DNA of 64,000 nt from Dermanyssus gallinae (GCA_003439945.1 QVRM01006771.1:248001-312000); one strand, 5' to 3'. Shown: positions 37,650-51,769, counted from the first letter of the stretch. Numbers and translations are program-made. The notes: a model not told the origin generated them from the sequence alone.

Positions 37650-39096
37650 ATTCAAAAGCGAGTGGAGTATTGCCAGATGCCAGGACAGGTATGCTGGATA
37701 CAAGGATACGACGAGCTAAATATAGGAAAGAATGTGCAGCCTTAGGGGGAAGCAGAGATATAGACCTCTCGAAGGTCCTAGCTTTAGGACCGAATGCTAC
37801 AAAGGACCAGATCTATATTGTTACGAAGAGGTTGTCCCAAAGAAAAGCAAATACTCGGGCGTGGTTACACTATGATTGCCGTATTCTCGCCGTCTAGTGT
37901 GCGTAAGCATTGCATGGGCGCCCAAGCAGAGCGCGTGCACTCACCGATTTGGGCCAAAATCTGGCTCGTGCTTTTATAGAGGGCCGTCGACCAGCGCACG
38001 AGGTACTTGAATGCCGGTCGGCTGGTGTAGAATCCCGTCCAGTATGAGTGACCATCAGGATAGCCATAAGGAAAGAAGTCAGCTTTGTTGACGGGTAACG
38101 GGTGCTGCTGCTGCGGATGCCGTAGTTGTCGTGTGGCGCTCCGCATATAGCATGTCGGCGTCGAATAAACAACACGCAAAGGCAAAGGTCGGCCATTGAA
38201 CGTCACAGTGAAGTCGCCATCATTGTTGCCGTTCTTGTCGCGGCCGCCGCTGTTGCCACTGTTAATGAAGTCCATGAGGAGGTCCATGTTTGAAAACCAT
38301 TTGGCCGCCTCTTGATAGTTGAAGTCCTCGCCCATTGTCACCAGTAGGTGATTTGATCTGTTCGACAGGTGAGAGCGGCCAATTAATGGTCAGTTCGGCC
38401 GTGGTCTTTGACGAACTCGCACGCTTGTTTACTAGGTTTTTCATATTAGTCATTGGCGTGGCTAAAAACTTGGGATTGACGTAACGTTTCTATGATGTAG
38501 CTTGGGTTACTGTGGAAAAGCCTCCTGCTGCTCACTGAATTTAATTTTTCGTCAAGTAAACTATGTAGGAAATCGGTCGCATAATGTCGGTTAAAATATA
38601 ACAAAATGGCAAGAAAAACTTTTATTAGAAACTCCCGAGAGACGTAACAGACGCATAGGTAGTAAAATGGCTTGGCAGAATGCTAATAATTGAAAATGGC
38701 ATAATTAAATATTAAAAGTGAATTTTTATAATTATGTAAACGTTTGAATATAGTAGGAGCCATAGTAGTATTCCGTAAAGATGACTTATATAGCCGTAAT
38801 TGAACAGTGTTTTTAGGCTTATGTACGTACCTGTAGTAGTTTGAATTCATTTGGACCCACTTGACGAAATCTTTAGCTCGTTGCTGTATATTGTACTCTT
38901 CTGAAGCTTTGTCGGCCACAAGCACGGGGTCTGTGCAACTTACGTCGAAGCAAAACCCCGGCGGAGGAGCATAATTGTTAGGCAGAACCGATACTGAAAG
39001 AAATACAGTCACCATCGTATTGACGTTTTGATTAGTTTGTTGACGATGGAACAATATTAAATCTAATAATTGAACCTTGAAAAAGTTAACTGAAGA

Positions 39097-39177
<81 letters not shown>

Positions 39178-42100
39178 GTGTCCTACAGTACCTTACCTGC
39201 CATATAGCAGTACTTCGCGTTACAAACATCAATACGGCGAAACCCCTTGAGAGGTTCACGGGCGTGTTACAGTGCTTCCTTAGCCCCCTTTTTATGTGGA
39301 GGTTTGGAAACGCGAATGCACTGTCGGTACTGGCAACCAGTGTAGGACTTTCACCCACTAAAAACCTCAAGCCCCCCCCCCCCGAGCTCAAAAATGTGTG
39401 GCACTACATCGAGACCGTAGGAGGGAAGCTTCGTGCTCCACCGGCTCTCATGGATCTCGTCGTGACCTGCGACGTGCATAGCAATACGTCGAGCTTCTGC
39501 GTACCTGGGCCAGGGCGGAGCAGGACAAGACCGTATGGTCAACATCGTCCGGCTGCTCAGAGTGCGCACGTGTCTACCTGCGAGTTCCCAATCCGAGTCA
39601 TATAAAATTGGAATTGGCCGTGGCCCGTGAGGACCTAGACCGAGAAATACGTAGGTGGCCCCAGCCCGCCATACCAACGTTGGAGGTCCGGTATAAGCGA
39701 CCAGGTCCAGTTTGCTCAGGGCACTACTGAACCAGGCGTGGCCCATTCGTGAGCCCACGCGTCAAGCGTTCGCTTCTTTTCTGGGCCAGGAGATCCCATG
39801 AGAGCTGGCGAGCCAAAACGAGGACCGCCTCGGTAGACCTGAAATCCTTGCCGCGCTGCGCCGCACGGAAAGCTCGTCTGTTGCGAGCGGTGCATCGCCG
39901 AGGAGTCCGCGATAGAGGCTAGCAGCCGGTGGCGCCCGTCCGTAGTCCCTCTCCTAAGGGAGAATTCTGGCCATATTCTGAGCGACTTCGCTGACCTTGA
40001 CGACGATATGTTTGTTATGCGCGGCACCCGTACAACCAATATCCAAGACGACGCCTAAGCATGGTAGTTTAGTCGATCGGAACTCTGTCTGGTTGACTCC
40101 ACGTGTAACCTTATAGGTAAACTGCCTCTGTCTTCCGTGAAGCAAGCTGTAGATGATGAGCGGTCCTTCATGCCCGTATGTCGGCTAGCGCCGTGTGGGC
40201 AATTTCTTCCAGTGTTGTCTTTCGTACGCGACGGTCTCTACGCCCTCCAGAAGCCCCAGCCACAGGACACCCTCGTAGTTCAGGTTTTCTAGAACAGGAC
40301 CAGGAATAGAGCCCTGCGGCACTCCGACTGTCATACTGTGTCGGCTTTGCCCTGTTATGAGTGTCCTGTCGTCTAAATAAAAAAAAATATCCGCCGGTGG
40401 TAAGGTGAGATGCTTTTATGCTCCGACGTCGACATAATTACCCCAGTGTGCTGTATTAAAAACTTTTTTCACATAGAGAAAGATGAGAGGAACGAATAAC
40501 CGGGCCTTGAGAAATTTCTCAGTCTCCTGGTCCGCTGTCCGTAGGATCCGGTGGAGCGTGCCCATCGTTGACTCCTTAGACCCCTGCCCGCAGTCATAAG
40601 CCTCCAGTCTCTGTCAAAATGACTATCCACGTCCACCGTCCACATCTTCGGATGATAGCTATGAGATGCTAGTCCCATCCATTGGACATGAGGAGAGCGG
40701 AATTCATTAGGAACTTGTAGCAATTTTAAATGCCCGGATTGTGAGTTTAGTAGATGTCATAGAGCAATCAAACACAGGCGTATAAAGAACAAGACTCAAC
40801 GGGCATCATGGAAGGACGCCTCCATCGCTTGCATCGGAGTCGGAATTAATTGTCTGCTATCGCTTTCGACTTATACGAATTCTACCTAATTCAGTAAGGC
40901 AGAGTGACTGACTAAAGTCCAAAGAAAGATATTCACTGCCAACGACAATAAAACATGGTGCGCACTATATTTCTTAGTGGCAGTGACATTACGTTTGCCA
41001 ACAATGAGAAATAATTGAACATCGCTAGCTTGGATTGTCCGTTTTTTTTTGGTTTGGAAGGCTTCGGAGATTGCGTTATGCATGGTCGGTACCCGCAGCC
41101 ATCGGTATCTAGTGTGGGACTCTCATCCATTAAACCACAGGTTCTTCCGCACACTCTCGGGCTTTAAAGTATATGACATTAATTCGAAACAAACTCTCGG
41201 GGGGAAGTCCGCGCCAGTTTTACGGACTTTGGAGAAAGACTCCGTCTGCCCGACGCGTTCTCTACACCTGACCCAACCCCTAGAAAGGCTGTGTGAAGAG
41301 GTATGACCCCAAATGTGGTTCAGTTGCGCTTGGTCAAGTTCAGCAAGGACAATGCGCATACGGCCACTCGCATATCATTGTCGAAAGAATCACTAACCAA
41401 CAACGATAACACTACTAGAACATTACGCGACAACCACACGCCGCCGGTTCCGCTGAATTTGCTGCGGCCTTATGAGTCTACGGGCGCAGTGGAGATGGTG
41501 TCCACTAAAAAGACATAAATGGACCGTTTCGATCTTTTCCTAGGAGTCCGCCAGCTGAGCTAGCTTTTGTTAGACCCGCTCGCTCGGTCCGGCCTGAGGA
41601 GACTTGTTGGTGGATCGGATCATGAATTTGTTAGGAGACCCCCTCGGACTTCCGGGGAAGAAGCTAGTCACGAGTAGACTCGCACTTCCCCCGATTGTTT
41701 GAAGTATTGGCCCAGTTCCCAGTTCCTAAAACAGTTCCCAGTCGGTGGGAGGATGAGCAGACGACTGGTCTTTTGTGTGTCAGAGCCTTACATTATCGGC
41801 TTACACTTGCACACGAGTTTCCTGCAGTGGTGTCCGTGTGTGGGGAAAACCGCATTTCCCAGTTACTCCTCTACACACAAAAATACTCGCCACCCCATAA
41901 GCAGCAAGCATGCAAGTATGTGTTCGATGTGCACTCCTTTAGTGTGGACCTTACCGGTAAGATTTCTGCCATGACTGAGTTCCCAGTCAAACTCCATCGT
42001 GCGATCGCGTTGACGTTGCTGCTTTTCTTGGTAGTCGATGCGACCGAAGAAGAGTTGCTTAAAGTTCATTTCCTTGAGAATTGAGGCAAATTCTGTCGAA

Positions 42101-45100
42101 TGCCCGAATGGGTCAATCTGCCAAGCCGTTTCTACGCGTCCGCATTCTCCAAACACATCCTGTGAAATACATATGAAGGTCACAAGGCTTCAATTTAAGC
42201 ACACAATTTATTGTTCCTTCTTCTAATAAGTAATAATAGCATATTATTGCCATTTCGACTACTATGCTACTACGCTCTATGTCACAATAGAGCAAATTAT
42301 ATAGACTAACCTGAAGAATGCCAAGTCCGTGAGCCATCTGGTCGATAACGTTTTCATAGTGAGCGCACGCTTCATCGTTCATCACGTAACCTCCGCCGAC
42401 GAACTCGATGCGACCGGCATGAACGAGTCGCTGAAATTGAGCCCGGGCGGTCTCATTTCGCCGTTGCCACCACAGCGTGAAGAAACCTGTTTCGACAAAA
42501 ATGAACCTTCACACACACATACACAGAGTGGCCCGTCGGAGTTAAATCGATTGTCACATAAGATATACAAATTCCATTTATTCACACATTTAGTGTCGAT
42601 AAGACCTAAGTACAAAGATTTGGCTCGGCGTCAGGAGCTTACAAATGCAGTTACAAGGAATGAAACGTAAGATATGCGATATAGAGTGATAGATAGATAC
42701 GATACACTCCGACGAAACTCACCTTACCAACGTGCCCTAGTTGCCTGCCGAGCTACGCTCAAGTGCTCCATACATACGAGTCAGTATCTATATCATTAAT
42801 TATTCATTTTGCAGCCGCGGTGTCAGTGCGATACATAACGGCTTACAAGCTCGAGGGTTGTCTCGCCTAGTATAAACATGTGGCTGGGGTCGGTGCTTGT
42901 GCCCTAGACGGCTAAACCTTATTTCGTCTTGGTCATTTGGTTATGTTTACAATCAAGTCATGTTCCTGTACCATGTCGAGTTTTCCACGAGGTGACACTG
43001 CAAGCCATTTTTTGGGGCCTCACAATTTCATCAACGCAGTAGGTTTTCTTTATTATAGTAACTGCATAGCATTCTAAGATATTTGTATTCTTTTTTTATA
43101 ACTATTGCTGATAATATTGTAATAGTAATGAGCGTTCATGATTTGTTCATAATTCCATATTATTGCACTCTAACTCACTGGTCGCATCTAGCGTCAAGCG
43201 TTACAATAAAGGCCAATATTGTTCCGCCGGCACTCTCTCATCGGGCTGATGCAATCTGGCTATAATTTGTGAAGTAAGAATCTTGTATACAACGCTAGTC
43301 AAAGCAATATTTCGATAGCTTTTTGCGTCATCATACTTTCCCCGGCCTTTTTATAGGGCTAAATAGCCTTGTCTCCAAATTGATGAATCTTTTTTGCTTC
43401 GAGTAATACATTCATTCATTTATTAATCACCTTTGTTAGGTATATAGTCAAATATTATACATAAAAACACGGTCACTGAGCCAGCCTGGCCAGTGATTCA
43501 ACTCTGGGGCACTCCCCCGCATGATATCTCCCACAAGCTCTCCCACACCTGTTACAGATACATTCTTCTGTCGGCTCATGGTACCCTTGAGTATTACAGA
43601 GAACATGCGCCATGCACTGCATAGCGCACTACCACGCTTCGGTTGGTGCGATGCAGTCCCTTCCACGCATTGTTTGTCATTGCACCCGTACTAAAGAAGT
43701 CGGGGTCCACGTCTGACAATCTCACCTCCCACTGACAGATGAAGTCCCTGTAGGCCTGTGTTTCCGGCAACCGGAACTGGCGTTGCAGGTCCTCTATGAA
43801 AAGCGGGGTACCGGCGAGTAAATAGACCAGACGATTGCGGCATGACGTGTGGAGGCCGAGCACTCGCTTAAGAAAGGCGGGTTTCACTCGATCAAGCCTC
43901 GCGAGCTGGGCCACGCTCAAGTTCTCCCAAATGAGCTGTATGCCGTAGGATGCCGTGGGCGCGATCTTAAGGTTGAAAAGTTTTAGCGCCGCGTTAAGGG
44001 AGAGAAGCGTGGGTTTCTCAATTCCGACGCCTGCTACGAGGGCTTTTCTGACCCTCTCGGCGATGTGCTCCGTAAACGACGTACCGGAGGTCGGGAGAGA
44101 GAGGCCAAGATATGGAAAGTTGTTGACATACTCCAGTGGTGTGGAGTACAACCGTAGCTCATCGGTGGTTGCAAGTCGACCAGCTTTACGGAACTTCATG
44201 GCCTTGGTCTTGCCGATGTTGATCTCGAGTCCTACATCCGCCACGTACTGCTCGAGCCTTGCTAGGCTCTGCTGCACCTCGAATCGGCTTGTTCCATATA
44301 TCGCGAGATCGTCTGCGTATAGCAGAATGTCTGGGCGGACGGACTCTCGAGTGCCCACGATGCGTCGCGGCAGATCGTTGAGCAGGATGGAAAACAGCAG
44401 CGGGCTTAAGTTGTCCCCCTGCGCGACTCCCGTCGTTTGCACAAAGGGGCACAACTCAGCCACGCCATCCTGTATGTTGATCGGGTTTTCCTGCAGGATT
44501 GTCCCGATGAGCTGGAGGATGTTGGCAGGCACGCCCGCTTCAGCCAACTTGAAGATAATCTTGTCTCTGGGAGCTCCATCAAAGGCCGAGCGGAAATCCA
44601 CAAAGACGGCGTACAGGAATTGCTTGGCGTGCCTAGACTGCATCACTCCCCGAACTCTGGCCAGCGGAATCTCACACGCAGTCAGTGTGGACCTGCCTGC
44701 GCGGAAGCCGTGCTGCTGTTTCGGGATGGCGCCGAGAGCCTCGAGGAAGTGAGACAGGCGGGCGGTGAGGATGACAGAGAGCAGCTTGTAGCAGCAGCTC
44801 TTTTTGGCCATCCCACGCTACGAGCTGGGCTCTCTGGGGTTGCCCTTTCCCTTCGGGATGACTGCTAGATGAGCACTCTGCCAGTCGCTGGGGAGGCGAC
44901 CTTCGCGCAGACTAGCGTTGAAAAGGGCGGTCCAGCAAGGAGCAAGTACCATGGCCTCCTTGAGGTGCTCATTACGGACTTGGTCGGGACCGGCGGCCTT
45001 GTTGAGACGGAGTCGTTGCATGGCGCCAAGCACCTCGGTGAGAGAAAACTCTGCGGAGAGTGAATCCCGTAGCAGCATTGTTTTCTCGTCCCAGGCCGCT

Positions 45101-48100
45101 TCGTAGTGGAGGATGCCGCGCGGGATGGTGTCGGCCGACGCACACATGCGGCTGAAGTGGGAGATGAGCGCCGATGAGTTGATAGGGCAGGTGGGAGATC
45201 CCTGTCGGCGGAGCCACTTGTACGGTTGTCGCTCTGCCTCATCCAACAGCGCAGACTCCTTTTGTTCCAGGTACTTGGCGCGTTCAGCTTTGTACGTCCG
45301 GCGACACCAACTTTTGAGAATGATAAAGAGTGGCCGCATCCTCGGGTAAAGTGCGGCTAGGAGGCGAGCGCTGAGCTGGGCCTGGTTGGCTGCTTTGCAC
45401 GCACTGTTGAACCATGGACTCCCCCTTCTTGGCTTACTAAGACCAGCTGCGTATCTCAACAGCTCCGTAAGAGCTTTGGCATATTGGTCAATGCCTGGAG
45501 CTCCCGGCACGGGGAAGACCTCGTGAAGGCGTTCCCGTAGGTGGTGCAAGTTAATATGCTTGGCCAGCGGAGGTGGGCGGGGAGCAGGAGTCCTAGCAGC
45601 TGGCAGGAAGACTCTCACAGCCGTTGGCAGATGATTCTTGAAATGTCCTCCGCTGCGGAGGGGGTTGTCAACACCGAGGTAGGAGACCTGCTCGGATGGC
45701 AAGCTTACCGCGAATACATCTATGACAGATGATCCCATGTGCCCCTCGAAGGTTGGGCTTGCAGGATCGGTGACAACCCAACAGCCCGAGTCGGCCAGGG
45801 TGTCCAGGAGAATTCTCGTGCGCAGATCGGCCGGGCGGTCCAGCCTACTGTTGAAATCGCCGGTGACGATGATGGGCGCATCGCTGTCCAGCGCACTGAG
45901 GCACCGGGTCAGCTTTTTAACCAGCACCGTCGAGTTCTCCTTGGACGGCGGACGCACGTAGCCTGCGATTATGTTTAGCCGCAAACCCTGGATTACGACC
46001 ATGTCTTCCTCAGCAAGAAGTACCTCAACATCGCCCAGCCGCTGGTTATAGCACACGGAGACACCGCCGCTGGGTCGGCCGGGACCTGCAGGCCGGATTG
46101 CGGGGGAGTGCGCGCAGTAGAAGCCGGGGATGTTGAAGGAGGTCGTGGCCCAAGTCTCCGTCAGCACAAGAACGTCAATGCCCTCAAACGCGGAGGGCGC
46201 GAGGAGGTCGAGTGTCCGAATCCCCTCGCAGTTCTATTGTGCAATTAGGAGCGGTTCCCATTGCGGCCCCTCCCCTTGCTCCGGGGCCTGCTGCGGCGGG
46301 TGCTGTCCCGAAGAGCCGCGGCGAGGTGGTCGTACAGAGTGTCCCTCGGCGGCGCGCGGAACTCCGAGTTGTCCTGCCTGTCCTTCTGGTGCTTCCCTTC
46401 GTAGCGGGGACGGTGGCGGCGCCGAGTTTGAGCACCTCGGATCTCGCCAGGAGATCGGTTGGAGCTCTGGGAGGGTCTCTCGCGCAGAAGCTGCCGGAGA
46501 GCAGTCTTGATGCCGTCCACGGCGCTCTTGTCCACGCTGTGTTTGTCCTTCGTGCCCGAGTGCTTGGACTGATGGGTAGTTTGGTCGTTGCTGACCTTGG
46601 AAGGATCTCTTAGGGACACCCCTAAAAAATCTTTTACCCGTCGGGCGATCGCCAGGGCCGCTTTCTTGGCCGGCTCACCCTTGTAGCTGTAGGAGCCGCG
46701 TTCAACCACCTGACGCTGGATCTGGGTGAGGGGCACGTACACGAAGCCGGCAGCCGCGGCGCGCAGCGACAGGGCCTCGTTGGCAGCCTTGCAGTCTTGG
46801 TTGAAGAGCGGGACGGAGAGCACGCTCAGCTGGGATCCAGGGCGGACCACCTTGAGCTGTTTGGCGAACTCCACTGTAGCCTCGATGAAGTCGTTGCCCT
46901 CAAAGTTGCCACACTCGTGGTAGCCGTCGTGAAGCGCTACGCAGACAGGACCGGGGGCGGCCTTCTCGATGGCGTCCTCGGCCTCCTTAATGATCTCCTT
47001 GATGCCCGGCTTCGAGCAGCTGCGGACGATCATGGTAGCCTTCCGCGGGAGAAGTTGCTTCAGTGCCGGTCTAAAGGCCCCAACAGCGCTGTCACCGATA
47101 AGAAGCGCAGTCTTTTTGGGTGGCTGAGCGAGCGGCTGGGCGCCGGCAGCCTCTTCTCGGACAAGCTGCATGTCCTCCTCCTTCTCCTGGCGGGGGCGCT
47201 TACAGCTGGCGACCTCCTTCTCGAGGGCCAGCATACGCTGACAGAAGAACACCATGCAGCTCATCATCTCGTGCGAGATGGCCACCTTTTCCAGACTGGT
47301 CATGAACTCCCTGATGTCCATGTTGGCCGCTGGCATCGCGCACAGCCGGCACTTCCACCGAGCGGTGCTGCTCATGTCCATTGCCTTCTCGTCCTCAAGG
47401 AGGCACGTGAAGTGAATCGCACGCTCGCAGACCCCGCAGTGCAGCACCAGTCCATCAATCCTTTCCGCGCATCGGGAGCAGGATTTCAAACCGTCCGCGT
47501 TTCCCGCCATGGCGTGAAACTGACTGCTGCTACTTCTCTAAAAGCGTTCTTTAAAAGCGACCTTTGTTCTGTGCCAACTTTCGTTCGACACCTGTCTTTC
47601 TCTATATGATATGAGCTATAATATAATCTGCAATTGTGGGCTGACGTAATGAACGTCTAAATATATGTGCAGTCGGTTTTTATAAATCTCAAAACAAGTT
47701 AGTGCATTCCGTAGTAGTCAGTACAATTATATAATATGAATATAATTGGCAACTACAGGTTGTGGATATAATACAGCGTACAACCTACATAAATTAGTAA
47801 ATTATGACAGGAATGACACTTGTAATGAGTATGTACATTTAATAAATCATATATACATATTTAAGAACTAGAATCGGTTAAAACTGGTTACATCTGACGC
47901 GTAGTCATATGTTCGATGAATTATGCAGGGCACGCAGTAGCGTGTGTCTGGGGCAGAGAGTTAAACAAAGGGAGTATAGTTAAAAAATCGCAAAATTCTC
48001 AATGAATCACTAAAAACTTCACTATACTACCAAACCTTTTTAAAATTGCCGATAAAAGTTCTACCTACTGCACTTGACTCCACAATCAAAGGTTATAAGC

Positions 48101-51100
48101 TCACTGTGTTGTTAATAGTCAAACACAGACAATGCACACGCAGTGGTGGATTGCCATCAAATGGAACGCACACACAAGCTAAAAACACATGTTGCTAAAA
48201 ACTAGCAACATACGCTGAACTGCCGGTTGGTTTTTGGCAGGTTGGTAGCACTTGTGTTCACGGTGGTCTGTGACAAGCTTCAGGTCAATCCACTCGAAGT
48301 TCGCGAGATGGGACACGAATTGACCGGAGCTCGGTGTGATGCGACTAACCAGCTGGACGAGCAACGTTATTGCTTCGAGTAATACGTTACACAGATGCAA
48401 TATGGCGCTACAAAAAACAGACGCTACTTTGGGCTCTTAGAAGCGTTTTTTATGAAAAAAGATATACAACGTAAATACATATCGTCGTCTGACATATGTA
48501 TTAACAGTTAACTCTAGGCCTTCAACATTAAAAAGAAAACAGTTCATATGTTCGCTTTGCATTGCGTGACCTTCTCACCGACACGTTATGGTTTGTCCTC
48601 ATCGTTTACCGCTAATTTGAAACTCGTCTAATAATAATTGCGGGGGGCCGGCAGATTTTCTATTCGCGTTTAATCTCATTATCTGAGCTACTTACTTCTT
48701 TAAACTGCTCGAAAAGTCTCTAAAAAATCTCCGTATTCCGTTTGCAGTCGTTTATTTATTTATCGAGAGAAATTTAGCAACCTTTCTGGCAATAGGAGCG
48801 ACTACTTATGGATGCTCTCCCTGATTCGTTGAATACGGCGCTTTTGGTCGAATTTGGCCGCCTTGCGTTATTATCTTTCCTGAGTGTAAGTTGTGCGAGA
48901 GCAACAAGTTCCAAGTTGCCCAAGCTCGGTCATAACTGAATGGATGGTACATATGAGCGATTTAAGCTGTTCTGCGCTCGAGATTTCCAACTAAGGCTTG
49001 TGTGCCATCTTGGGCTTGACTGTAAATTTTCGGTCGATATTTGCTCTGCCCGACGGGAACTCTTTCGTAAGCATCAGGCTTCGGATAGTCTAGTAACAGC
49101 TCCCGCTCTTTCTATTGTGTGTGTCCCGTAAGACTTCTGTGTAGCTGTTTGTGCTTCGGGCTGGACATGTCTCCAAGGCTGCGACACCTGAGTGTTACTA
49201 TTATGCGGTGATTTCGATGGGGGATAGCGCGATAGTAATCTTCTGACGTACTGGCTCAGAGGCAGTGGTCGGAACGAGCACTAATACCGCTAGTACCATT
49301 GTGAGCCATGTACGTTGCCTCGGCAGTGGTGTTTTCAGATAAGAGATCAATGCCTTGTGCACTTACTCTAAAGTACGATGCACAGCTACTATCTTTTGAT
49401 ATTGTAATGATGTTAGTTACGCTGAGTCAACCGGTGTCTAGAAATGTAGACTCAGTAGAGCCGCAACTACAACACGAAAGGCCTAGCAGCAATAAACGAC
49501 AACGCACGGGCAGAACTCTGGTGCGTAGCACGGCCAAAAAGAGAATTGCCTTTTCATATTTATTGGTTCACGAGGCACCACGGTGTGGAACGAAGTCTGG
49601 CACCCTAAAGGGGGCCCGACTTCGCTCAGGCTCGCCCGACTTCGTAAATCGGTTAAAATGTACAGCGGTTTGTGTTTGTTTCGTATAGGTTAAGTTAAGG
49701 TTTGACTCGGATAGAACGATCACAGGTCGATCCTCTCCCGGTGTTGGCCGATGATCGTTTGAACGGTGGAGAACGTTGAGGTTTCAGCGCGAAAGGCTGT
49801 GGCTGTTTTCTGCTAACTGCTTGAAACATGTCTGGTTTGGTTGAGACATGTGTCGATCGTTGAACGTTGGGTGCGTTGAGGTTTTGGCGCCGACGCTGTA
49901 GCCGTTGGACGTGGTCGGTTGGAGGATTGATTTGAATCCCGTATATAGTGCACTGCGTGGTTGGATCATTGCCGTACTGGCCAATAGAAAGGAAAACTTT
50001 GTCAAAATTTGTCGCGATTAAATTATCCTACTAAGATGACATACTTGTTGTGATCTAAGGGCTAAAGCATTTGTTGCAGTAGTATTCGTATTCTGGATTT
50101 ATGGTCAAATGGGTTACGTTCCAGAATTCATAACCGAATTGGTTTCGCTTTGGCTCCACTTTCTCGGCACTGATTCGAATAGGACCAAGTGTAGGAACTC
50201 TGACCAAATAGTGGCAGAATCTGCAGCGCTACCCCGTCCATTCGTACATGCCGTAGTTGTAATGCAATCAACTCCAGGCCGTTCCATTCGTAAATATATA
50301 TGCATATGTTATTTAACGAAATCTGCGAGTGCTTAAAGCGAGGTGCCGGTGACGATCAATTCGAATAATTCTTCCGCAAGAGCCTGGCAATCGAAAAAAG
50401 ATGCGGAATGTTGTTGTTGTGTACATTGCAGAAGTGGTCAACGCCTGGACTTGACACATAATTGTCTCGAGCGATAGCACGACCTGTGGCGGCGTCAGAT
50501 CTCATGTTATAACTAAAAATAAGACGTATCTCCCTCCCTCAAATGTACATTCGCTGCTCGTGAGGCGTTTGTGCTTCATGTGCCCTCAAAGCGTGACGAC
50601 TGACGAGGTTCTTAGTATAAACTTTCTCTTCGAGCTAGGTAACATATCTGCTCTACGTCAGCTTACAAAACGCGAATTGCTTCTTAGTGCACGCTCTAAT
50701 TACCTTAGGAGCCGCCAGCAATCCATTTGATTCGTTTGTTTGCTTGGCGCGTCGATCCCGGTAGCGTGGGAGTATACTGGAGTATGTATTCTGGAGATAA
50801 TACATATATATGACCTTGGTAAATTATAAAATGATAATTTATTTATTTAGTAGGGTTACAGGGATAAATTGTATGCCACTCTAATAGTATATATAAAACC
50901 TATATTATAAAAAATAAAGCTATGTAAAGTAATGCTCTCAGTCAACAATAATTGATTGGTCGAATGGTAGATATAGAGAAAAAAGTTTTTCAATGCAAGT
51001 GCTTTTGCATTTAAATAAAAATAATTGCTTTTAAAGCGTAGATAAATGTGTACAGGATTATTCACCAAAAATCCTGTATTCACGATATAAGAGTCTTAGA

Positions 51101-51721
51101 GGTAAATTTAACATATAATAAAACTCGTGATATATGCAATAGTACAGTTTCTAAATTTATATCACGAGTTCATGGTTCTCAACATTCTCGCCATTCGCCA
51201 CGAAAACATTTTGTTTATTCGGTTACATGGCTCTTGATACTGCGCAGGTTGTTGTTGCGAATATTGAGAAAGATGGAAAACCTATTAGACTGAGATATTT
51301 GTGCGTACAGTTTAAAATCTGCTCTTGAGTGCCGCTCTATGATCGGTACTATGCCAAGAGTGCCAAGCTTCTACAACGCAACACGTCGAAGAAATTTGGA
51401 CTGAGCAATTTAAATTGCATCAATATCTTTCTTCAAATATTATGGACAAATTGCAAGTTCTTGCCTGGCTTGAAATTAATTTGAAAATTACAGGACGTTT
51501 AAAATGCCGGATTTAAATAATCGAACATTTAATAATAAAAACAAAATATCATCTTACATATAAGATTAGCAGATTGAATGATTTGTGTAATGTGAGTGTT
51601 AAAATTCAGCTCCGGTGTCACCGTTACCCCTAGATCGCAAATACTGTTTACTTTGTGTACTGCTTGTCCAACAAGTGCGTAAACGTGGTCCTCCGTCAAG
51701 CGTAGAACGGCGCATTTAGAG

Positions 51722-51769
<48 letters not shown>

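Larger units (their letters stand above)
43410..48369 (-). mobile_element. near-full-length non-LTR retrotransposon (PHD-esterase ORF1 type, CR1-like)
   Basis: A 4.96-kb element on the - strand, bounded by a 16-bp direct repeat. It has about 860 bases of 5' leader (48369-47511), ORF1 (47510-46245), ORF2 starting inside the end of ORF1, and a short 3' UTR ending in an AATGAATGAATG-type tail rather than poly-A. ORF1 with a PHD finger and esterase domain is described for CR1-like elements. It sits in intron 1 of the alpha-mannosidase gene in the same orientation. ORF2 carries two in-frame stops and one frameshift, so this copy cannot move by itself. Confidence 0.9.

Noticed and set aside
42486..42506. 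A missing 20-base micro-exon for the F-I-x-V-E strand of the mannosidase
   Set aside because: I first placed the exon 2 acceptor at 42,487 and needed a micro-exon. The upstream acceptor at 42,507 restores both the conserved residues and the phase, so no micro-exon is needed.
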